NCBI GenBank assembly: GCA_964503275.1
Contig: CAZCZO010000010.1
Coordinates: 46,571-110,570 of the forward strand
Length of the DNA stretch: 64,000 bases
Reading direction: 5' to 3'
From: DASRAP01 sp964503275
GTDB lineage: Bacteria; Gemmatimonadota; Gemmatimonadetes; Gemmatimonadales; Gemmatimonadaceae
Shown: piece after piece, positions 58,338 through 64,000 of the stretch
Layout: each line of letters opens with the position of its first letter
Position numbering within the stretch: the stretch's first letter is position 1
Made by a program: the position numbers and the translations under genes
The notes under the pieces: generated by a model
Told to the model about the DNA's origin: nothing
Databases searched by the model: none
Seen by the model: only the letters and a program-made list of their open reading frames with translations

Positions 58338-58394
58338 TGTTCACGAACAAGATACGCATGACTGGGCGTTGTTGCCGCTTCCTGTTCGTGAACA
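58338..58394. promoter_or_regulatory. twin operators upstream of the HTH gene
   Basis: TGTTCACGAACA at 58338-58349 and TGTTCGTGAACA at 58383-58394 are both TGTTC-N2-GAACA palindromes, 45 bp centre to centre (about four helical turns). The first lies 28 bp before the HTH start. Two dimers could bind and bridge. Confidence 0.6.
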
Positions 58395-58489
58395 GTGAAC
58401 GGGCGCCGCGTGACCGCCATGCTCCAGTGCGAGCTGAGACCCCGAGCCGTCCAGCGTACAAAAAGCGACACCTGAGGCACCCACGGCCC

Positions 58490-59533
58490 CTACGCCGCCG
58501 GCTCCTGCTGACTCAAGCAGTGCAGCGTTCCCAGCCCCCACACCAGGTCCACCGCGTGGATGCCCACCACCGTGCGGTCCGAGAAGCACTCCGAAAGCAG
58601 GTCCAGCGCGATGCGATCGTTGGGGTCGTTGAACGTCGGCACCAGCACCACGCCGTTGGCGATGTAGAAGTTCGCATAGCTCGCCGGCAGGCGCACACCG
58701 TCCATCATCACGGCCCGCGGATAGGGGAGCGTGACGACGGTGATCGGCTCCCCGCGGGCATCGGTCGCGCCGTTCAGCCGCTTGAGATTGTCGGCCGAGC
58801 GCGCGTGGTTCTCGTCGTGGGGGTCCGGCTCGTGCGCCAGGAGCACCAGGCCGGGCGCCGCGAAGCGGGCGATGTCGTCCACATGGCCGTGGGTGTCGTC
58901 GCCCACGCAGCCCTCGCCCAGCCAGATGGTCTTGGTGATGCCCAGCTCGTCGGCGAAGGCCCGCTCGTAGTCGGCGCGCGTCATGCCGGGATTCCGCACC
59001 TGCGTATCACTCAGCAGCCACTCCTCGGTGACGAGCATGGTGCCGCAGCCATCGGTCTCGATGCCGCCGCCCTCGAGGATCAGGCGTCCACGCCCATCTG
59101 GCCGCTGCGGCTCGCGGCGCGGCAGCCCGCTCACCGCGGCCATCACGTTCCCGACATGCGCGTCGTCGGCAAAGTTGTCGTACTTGGCCCAGGCATTGAA
59201 GCCCCAGTGCTGCCAGACCAACCCGCCGTCGGCCTCGCGCACGGCGGTCGCCCCCGAGTCACGCAGCCACACGCGGTCCGTGCGCTGCCGATGCAGCCGG
59301 TACTGGTCGGGATGCACGCCATGCGCGGTCAGACAGGCCTCGGCCTCCTGCGCCACGCGCTCGTCGTGGACGAGGATCTCGACCATCTCGTGGCCGGCCA
59401 GCGCGCGCACGATCTCGGCGTACACCCAAGGGATGGGCGCGAACTTGCCGGGCCAGTCGGGCTCGTGGTGCGGCCAGCCGATCCACGTCGCGCGGTGCGG
59501 CTCCCACTCCGCGGGCCAGCGCCGGCCGCTCAC
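58490..59533 (-). CDS. aguA: agmatine deiminase
   Basis: A 347-residue enzyme converting agmatine to N-carbamoylputrescine. RWPAEWEPHRATWIGWPH is the typical start of the agmatine deiminase/PAD_porph family, RVWLRDSGAT and LEGGGIETDG hold substrate-binding acidic residues, DDTHGHVDDIARF has the catalytic His, and the nucleophile Cys is in WGLGTLHCLSQQ. GTG 59533 overlaps the aguB stop (GTGA). Last gene of a three-gene operon with aguB and a glycerate kinase. Confidence 0.9.
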   Translation of the reverse strand: MSGRRWPAEWEPHRATWIGWPHHEPDWPGKFAPIPWVYAEIVRALAGHEMVEILVHDERVAQEAEACLTAHGVHPDQYRLHRQRTDRVWLRDSGATAVREADGGLVWQHWGFNAWAKYDNFADDAHVGNVMAAVSGLPRREPQRPDGRGRLILEGGGIETDGCGTMLVTEEWLLSDTQVRNPGMTRADYERAFADELGITKTIWLGEGCVGDDTHGHVDDIARFAAPGLVLLAHEPDPHDENHARSADNLKRLNGATDARGEPITVVTLPYPRAVMMDGVRLPASYANFYIANGVVLVPTFNDPNDRIALDLLSECFSDRTVVGIHAVDLVWGLGTLHCLSQQEPAA

Positions 59534-60453
59534 GCGCCGAGCCAGCGCGAGGTGATGCCCCCGTACGCGTCGATGCGCCGGTCACGGAGGAAGGGCCAGT
59601 TGCGCCGCACCTCTTCGATGAGCGCGGGCTTGACCTGCGTTACGAGGATCTCCTCGTCGGTGCCGGCGTCGGCCACCAGACGACCGAAGGGGTCCGCGAC
59701 GAAGGAGTGGCCGAAGAACTCGAGCCCGTTGGTGCGGGGCTCGGGCTCGAAGCCCACACGGTTGGGGGCCGCCACATACACGCCATTCGCAATGGCGTGC
59801 GCCCGCTGCGCCGTGCGCCACGCGTCCACCTGTGCCGCGCCCCACTCGGCCTTCTCGGCCGGGTGCCAGCCGATCGCCGTGGGGTAGAGCAGCAGCTGCG
59901 CGCCGAGCATCGACGTGATGCGTGCGCCCTCGGGGTACCACTGGTCCCAGCAGATCAACACGCCGATGTCGGCGTACTTGGTGCGCCACACGCGGAACCC
60001 GTTGAGGCCGGGGTGGCGATCGTGGCGCAGGTCGGGCCCAACGTCGCCGGGCGCGAAGTAGTACTTCTCCTCGAACATCGGGTCGTGCGGGATGTGCATC
60101 TTGCGATACACCCCGAGCAGCTCGCCCCCGGCGTCGATGATCGCCGCCGAGTTGCGGTACACGCCCGGCGCCTCGCGCTCGTAGAGCGGGACGACGATCA
60201 CGACGTCCAGCTCCTTGGCCAGCGCCTGCATCGCATCGGTCGTGGGGCCGGGCACGGGCTCGGCGAGGTCGAAGCGCGACGCGTCGAGGGATTTGCAGAA
60301 GTACGGCGCGTTGAAGAGCTCTTGCAGGCAGATGATCTGCGCGCCGCGTCGTGCGGCCTCGCGGATACGGACCACCGCGGCCGCGAGCGCGTCGTGACGG
60401 TCGGTCGGCACGGCCATTTGGATGAGGCCGAGGGTGAAAGGGCGCGAGTTCAT
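59530..60453 (-). CDS. aguB: N-carbamoylputrescine amidase
   Basis: A 307-residue nitrilase-superfamily hydrolase that releases putrescine, CO2 and ammonia. The Glu-Lys-Cys triad is in IICLQELFNAPYFC, VYRKMHIPHDP and VLICWDQWYPEGAR; the PHDP and WYPEGAR contexts are those of the AguB subgroup. Length is normal. Paired with aguA it completes arginine-derived putrescine synthesis; the arginine decarboxylase is not in the window. It starts 9 bp after the glycerate kinase gene. Confidence 0.9.
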   Translation of the reverse strand: MNSRPFTLGLIQMAVPTDRHDALAAAVVRIREAARRGAQIICLQELFNAPYFCKSLDASRFDLAEPVPGPTTDAMQALAKELDVVIVVPLYEREAPGVYRNSAAIIDAGGELLGVYRKMHIPHDPMFEEKYYFAPGDVGPDLRHDRHPGLNGFRVWRTKYADIGVLICWDQWYPEGARITSMLGAQLLLYPTAIGWHPAEKAEWGAAQVDAWRTAQRAHAIANGVYVAAPNRVGFEPEPRTNGLEFFGHSFVADPFGRLVADAGTDEEILVTQVKPALIEEVRRNWPFLRDRRIDAYGGITSRWLGA

Positions 60454-60462
60454 CTGTGCAAT

Positions 60463-61767
60463 CTACCGCACCAGCGCGAGGACGATATCGGCGACGTTCG
60501 TGCCCGTGGCCCCCGTGCGGATCAGCGCGCCGGCGGCGTCGAGCGCGGGGTACGCGTCGTGCCGCACCAGCGCCGCGTCGGGATCGACACCGGTCGCCGC
60601 GATGCGCGCGGCGGTGCCCGCGTCGACGATCGCCCCCGCCGCATCGGTGGGGCCGTCGCGCCCATCGGTCCCGGCTGCGAGCACGGTGACGCGCTCGCCC
60701 GCCTCGCCGAGCCGCGACAGCGAAAGGGCGGCCGAGAGGGCCAGCTCCTGCGAGCGCCCTCCGCGGCCGTGGTGCTTCCCGAGGTCCACCGTGGTCTCGC
60801 CCGTCCAGCAGTGCACGCCCGGCGCGGCCGACTCGGCCAAGGTGTGCGCGAGTGCGCGCCCCGCCGTCGCGGCGGGCCCGGTCAACGGATTGCGATGCAG
60901 ATGTACCGTGAGCCCCGACTCCTTGGCGGCACGGAGCACGCCGTCGTGGAGCCGCGTCCGGCCGAGCACCGTCGGCGCATCGACCGTGTTGAAGAGCGGG
61001 GCACTGGGCTTGGGCGTCTCGGGGCGCAGCCCGGCGACGACATCGTTCAGGTGCGCGACGATGCTGCTGTCCACACGGGTGATGAGGCGATGCTCGCGGA
61101 GCAGCGCGAGGATGTCGGCCGCGTGCGTGGCGTCGGGGATGGCGGGGCCCGACCCGATCAGCGCGGGGTCGTCGCCGACCACATCCGAGAGCAGCACTTG
61201 ATGGAGTTGGGCCCCCTCGAGGGCCTGGGCGAGCCGGCCGCCAGCCCAGCGCAGGAAGCGACGGCGGATGGTGTTCATCACCCGCACGTCGGTGGCCGAG
61301 CCGGCGCCGAGGAGCAGGCGCCACAGATGGTCCAGGGCCGCCTCGCTGACACCGTCCACCGGCGCGGCCAGCAACGACGAGGTGCCGCCCGAGACCACGA
61401 GCAGCACGTGGTCGCCGGGGATCACCGCTTGGGTGAGGGCCCCGAGCCGCAGCGCCGCGTGGCGGGCGCGCGGGCCGGGGACCGGGTGATCGCTGATGAG
61501 CGCCTCGAAGGGCGTGTCGGGCGCGACCGCGACGGGCTCATGCGAAATGATGAGCCCGCCGGCGAGTTCAAGGTCCGTGTCGGCGGCGGCGAGGCGCGCG
61601 GCCTTGGCCATGCGACCGGCCGCTTTGCCCACCGCGATCACCCAGCCCCGCGCGTCGTCGCGGCGCTCCGCGAGGCGCGCGCCGAGCACCTCGCGGGTCG
61701 GGGCCAAGGGATCGGCCTCGGCGACCGCGGCGTCGAAGAGGTGCAGGAGGGTGCGGCGCGCCGGCAT
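60463..61767 (-). CDS. glycerate 2-kinase (DUF4147/MOFRL family)
   Basis: A 434-residue kinase phosphorylating glycerate at position 2. The N-terminal DUF4147 domain includes VIAVGKAAGRMAKAA and VLLVVSGGTSSLLAAPVDG (the usual SGGGSAL, here SGGTSSL); the C-terminal MOFRL domain has HGRGGRSQELALSAAL and VLAAGTDGRDGPTDAAGA. Cytosolic. Operon position with the polyamine genes suggests co-regulation only; no metabolic link is obvious. Confidence 0.85.
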   Translation of the reverse strand: MPARRTLLHLFDAAVAEADPLAPTREVLGARLAERRDDARGWVIAVGKAAGRMAKAARLAAADTDLELAGGLIISHEPVAVAPDTPFEALISDHPVPGPRARHAALRLGALTQAVIPGDHVLLVVSGGTSSLLAAPVDGVSEAALDHLWRLLLGAGSATDVRVMNTIRRRFLRWAGGRLAQALEGAQLHQVLLSDVVGDDPALIGSGPAIPDATHAADILALLREHRLITRVDSSIVAHLNDVVAGLRPETPKPSAPLFNTVDAPTVLGRTRLHDGVLRAAKESGLTVHLHRNPLTGPAATAGRALAHTLAESAAPGVHCWTGETTVDLGKHHGRGGRSQELALSAALSLSRLGEAGERVTVLAAGTDGRDGPTDAAGAIVDAGTAARIAATGVDPDAALVRHDAYPALDAAGALIRTGATGTNVADIVLALVR

Positions 61768-61784
61768 CGCCTGGACAGCGCGAC

Positions 61785-62339
61785 CTAGTTGCCGCTGCTG
61801 GCCTTCTTCACCGCGGCACCGAGCTCAGCGTACTGCGCGGGTGAGAAGGGATTCACCGGCTTCACCGCGTGCGTGATCCGGCCCTGCGGGTCGATCACGT
61901 ACAGGTAGCGCCGCGCCGAACCCGTGGGGCCCGAGAGCGTCCCGTAGGCCTGCCCGACCGCGCCGGTGTCGTCACTGAGGAACTGGAAGGGGAAGTCCTT
62001 CTCCTTGGCCCAGTTGGCGAGCGTGGTGTCGGCGTCGGTCGAGACGCCGAGCAGCACGACGTCCTTGCCGCCGGCGAAGAGGTCGGCGTACTGATCGCGG
62101 TAGGCCTCCATTTGCGCGGTGCAGCCGCTGGTGCGGGCGCGGGGGAAGAACGCGAGCACCACGGTCTTGCCCTTCAGCGATGCCAGCGTGATGGGGGCGG
62201 CCAACGGGCCGCTCTTGGCTGCGGCCTTGGCGCTGAAGGCGGGGGCCATGTCGCCGATGTTGGGGCCGGCGGCGGGCTGCTGTGCGCAGGCGGGGACGGC
62301 CGCGAGGGCGACGGCGAGGGCGGCGAGACGGAAACGCAT
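61785..62339 (-). CDS. exported peroxiredoxin (BCP/AhpC-like)
   Basis: A 184-residue thiol peroxidase with a lipoprotein-like leader (FRLAALAVALAAVPAC), so probably envelope-attached. NIGDMAPAFSA opens the thioredoxin fold; the peroxidatic Cys is in FFPRARTSGCTAQMEAYRD, in which Arg-Thr-Ser replaces the usual Thr-Pro. No resolving Cys is visible in the mature part, so it would be of the 1-Cys type. VVLLGVSTDADTTLANWAKE and YLYVIDPQGRI follow family form. ATG 62339 opens the leader. Confidence 0.8.
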   Translation of the reverse strand: MRFRLAALAVALAAVPACAQQPAAGPNIGDMAPAFSAKAAAKSGPLAAPITLASLKGKTVVLAFFPRARTSGCTAQMEAYRDQYADLFAGGKDVVLLGVSTDADTTLANWAKEKDFPFQFLSDDTGAVGQAYGTLSGPTGSARRYLYVIDPQGRITHAVKPVNPFSPAQYAELGAAVKKASSGN

Positions 62340-62432
62340 CGGTCTGGGGGTGAGGGGTGTGCGACACGAACTGCTGCAAGCTAACGGTCCCGGGCGTCGC
62401 CCGGTGCCCCGCGACGTCACGGCGCCTATGAA

Positions 62433-62459
62433 GCGCCCGGGCGCGGAGCGCCCGGGCGC
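62433..62459. terminator. terminator hairpin of the lipid kinase gene
   Basis: GCGCCCGGGCGC (62433-62444), GGA, GCGCCCGGGCGC (62448-62459): a perfect 12-bp stem, 6 bp after the lipid kinase stop on the minus strand. Confidence 0.7.
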
Positions 62460-62464
62460 CGCCC

Positions 62465-63331
62465 TCAGGGCGCGATGAGCCGCAGGGCCCCGGGCTCCAC
62501 GCCCACCTCGACGCTGCGCGAAGCCGCGTGGTACAGCTCGCCATCAGCTTCGTACACCGGTGGATGCGCAAAGGTCAGCGTCGCCGCGGCGGCCGCGCGG
62601 TGCGACGCCGACTCGAAGCGCAGGTGGCGCCCGCGCACCGCCGCCGCGAGCACCGGTACGCGGCGCAGCGGCGAGAGGTCGGCGACCTGCACGAAGTCCA
62701 GCAGCCCGTCGTCGAGCGCCGCGCCGGGGGCGACGTGGAAGGTCCCGCCGAAGAAGGCCCCGTTGGCGATGGCGAGGATCAAGGTGTCGCGCGGAGGCGC
62801 GTCATCGATGGCCACCAGCAGGGGCCGATAGTGTCGCAGCTCGCGCAGCGCGACGCGGGCGTAGGCGAGCATCCCGCCGCCGGCATGCTGCGCGCGGGCC
62901 AGCACGTGGGCGTCGAAGCCGAAGCCCGCGACGTTCAGGAACCGCGTGCCATCCACGACGCCGAGGTCGCAGGCGCGCCAGTGCTGTCGCTGCACGAGGT
63001 CCAGCGTGGCAAGGTGGTCGTGCACCGGCAACCGCAGCGTCTTGGCGAAGTCGTTGCCACGCCCCGCGGCGAGCAGGGCGAGCGTGGCGTGGCTGCGGGC
63101 CGCGCCGAGCACGGCGGCGCAGCGCGACCAGGTGCCGTCGCCGCCCACGGCGATGATGCTGCTGGCGCCCTCGGCCAGCGCGGCGGCCGTGAGCGTGGCT
63201 TCGTCGCCCGGCGCCCGCGTCTCGCGGATGTCCGACACGCCGTGCGCCAACAACAGCGGCCGGAGCCGCGCGATGACGCGCTGACCCCGGCCGCCGCCCG
63301 CCGCCGGATTCGCGACGACGGTGATGTGCAT
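62465..63331 (-). CDS. diacylglycerol/lipid kinase family protein (YegS/DagK-like)
   Basis: A 288-residue lipid kinase. VVANPAAGGGRGQRVIARL is the family start, IIAVGGDGTWSRCAAVL the nucleotide GGDGT motif and LALLAAGRGNDFAKTL the PxGTGND-like motif (here AAGRGND). RACDLGVVDGTRFLNVAGFGFDA and ANGAFFGGTFHVAPGAALDDG carry later conserved blocks, including the acidic residue before GLLDF. Probably phosphorylates diacylglycerol or a similar lipid at the inner membrane. Confidence 0.85.
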   Translation of the reverse strand: MHITVVANPAAGGGRGQRVIARLRPLLLAHGVSDIRETRAPGDEATLTAAALAEGASSIIAVGGDGTWSRCAAVLGAARSHATLALLAAGRGNDFAKTLRLPVHDHLATLDLVQRQHWRACDLGVVDGTRFLNVAGFGFDAHVLARAQHAGGGMLAYARVALRELRHYRPLLVAIDDAPPRDTLILAIANGAFFGGTFHVAPGAALDDGLLDFVQVADLSPLRRVPVLAAAVRGRHLRFESASHRAAAAATLTFAHPPVYEADGELYHAASRSVEVGVEPGALRLIAP

Positions 63332-63335
63332 GGCG

Positions 63336-64000
63336 CTACGACGCCAACCCGCGGAGCACGTACGGCAGGATCCCGCCGTGCTTGTAGTACTCGAGCTCCG
63401 CCGGCGTGTCGATGCGCGAGCGCGCCGCGAAGTGACGCACCGTACCGTCGGGCGCCGTGGCCTTCACGGTGAGCAGCGCACGCGGCGCCATCGTGTCGCT
63501 GAGGCCCTCGATCTCGATGGACTCGTAGCCGCTGAGTCCCAGCGTCTGCCGCGTGGCCCCGTCGACGAACTCCAGCGGCAGGATGCCCATGCCCACGAGG
63601 TTGCTGCGGTGGATGCGCTCGAAGGACTCGGCGATCACCGTCCGCACCCCCAGCAGCGCCGTGCCCTTGGCCGCCCAGTCGCGCGACGACCCGGTGCCGT
63701 ACTCCTTGCCGGCGATGATCACCAGGGGCGTCTCGCTCGCCGCGTAGTGCGCGGCGGCCGCGAAGAACGACGTGGGCTCGGCGTCGGGTGCGGTGCGCGT
63801 CCACCAGCCCTCCATCCCGGGCGTGAGGTCGTTCTTGAGGCGGATGTTCGCGAAGGTGCCGCGCATCATCACCTCGTGGTTGCCGCGACGCGCGCCGTAG
63901 GAGTTGAAGTCCTTCTTCTCCACGCCCAGCGACTTGAGCCACACGCCGGCCGGCGACTTCTCGGCGATCGAGCCCGCGGGCGAGATGTGGTCCGTGGTGA
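63336..64000 (-). CDS. acnA: aconitate hydratase, C-terminal part (partial)
   Basis: The last about 221 codons of an aconitase run off the right edge. DHISPAGSIAEKSPAGVWLKS marks the swivel domain start, followed by FNSYGARRGNHEVMMRGTFA, IIAGKEYGTGSSRDWAAKG (substrate-binding Ser and Arg), VIAESFERIHRSNLVGMG and YYKHGGILPYVLRGL at the C terminus, all typical of AcnA/IRP-type enzymes of the citric acid cycle. The iron-sulfur Cys residues are outside the window. It ends 4 bp before the lipid kinase start. Confidence 0.95.
   Translation of the reverse strand, partial: TTDHISPAGSIAEKSPAGVWLKSLGVEKKDFNSYGARRGNHEVMMRGTFANIRLKNDLTPGMEGWWTRTAPDAEPTSFFAAAAHYAASETPLVIIAGKEYGTGSSRDWAAKGTALLGVRTVIAESFERIHRSNLVGMGILPLEFVDGATRQTLGLSGYESIEIEGLSDTMAPRALLTVKATAPDGTVRHFAARSRIDTPAELEYYKHGGILPYVLRGLAS

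Noticed and set aside
59707..61788. A 693-codon plus-strand frame
   Set aside because: It overlaps aguB and the glycerate kinase, whose catalytic motifs are all on the minus strand.

Overview
The window is high-GC DNA with dense, often overlapping genes, frequent GTG starts and no visible rRNA, tRNA or CRISPR array. A Ser/Thr kinase fused to a long repeat-rich sensor half, a 6-bladed beta-propeller protein with an RVGAGPGEF motif, Tat-exported and secreted Gly/Arg-rich hydrolases and many small lipoproteins suggest a diderm of the Gemmatimonadota type. That assignment is an inference from protein style, not from a marker gene.

Layout. Positions 1-22,100 form a surface-glycoprotein island. 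Five exported collagen-like proteins (col1-col5, each with about 115-215 Gly-X-Y triplets) are interleaved with three TMTC-like (DUF1736 plus TPR) membrane glycosyltransferases, two other GT-C membrane proteins and two GT2 enzymes of the polyprenyl-phosphate-sugar synthase type. All five collagen proteins share an N-terminal two-cysteine cap but carry different C-terminal heads. All five genes have a TTGCG(C/T)-N17-hexamer promoter, and three also have a CRP-type TGTGA-N6-TCACA site upstream. col3 and col4 are identical over 1,175 bp beginning exactly at the start codon.

22,200-29,200 is mixed housekeeping: a DUF2231-like protein, 3-methyladenine glycosylase I, Uma2, TauE/SafE, a short asparaginase, a nudix-SDR pair facing a Tat-exported amidase across a 39-bp palindrome. 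29,200-32,950 is a mobile or defence patch: a PIN/RHH toxin-antitoxin pair, IS1182 relics flanking a beta-propeller gene, a DUF6036 nucleotidyltransferase/RHH pair with its own operator, and a 46-bp direct repeat of the 3' end of the neighbouring GH20 gene. 32,900-45,640 holds the GH20 hexosaminidase, small secreted proteins, a DUF3299-ABC ATPase-permease operon resembling Vibrio zrg zinc-uptake genes, an M28 peptidase, an acyltransferase, the queC-queE-queD operon and a trypsin-like lipoprotein. 45,820-48,020 is a nest of IS3, IS30 and IS481 sequences ending in a copied fragment of queD/queE. 48,136-53,328 encodes one 1,730-residue lipoprotein of InlB-like repeats with an embedded SUMF1 domain. 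53,477-64,000 holds a sensor Ser/Thr kinase, a second nucleotidyltransferase/HTH pair with twin operators, an agmatine-to-putrescine operon, a peroxiredoxin, a lipid kinase and the end of aconitase.

How they may work together. The strongest hypothesis is that the first 22 kb builds and decorates a family of surface collagens: GT2 enzymes charge a lipid carrier, GT-C and TMTC enzymes transfer sugar outside the membrane, and the Thr-rich Gly-X-Thr triplets are the acceptors, as Thr-rich triplets are in Bacillus BclA. No experiment or database search supports this here; it rests on gene content, order, shared promoters and domain knowledge.
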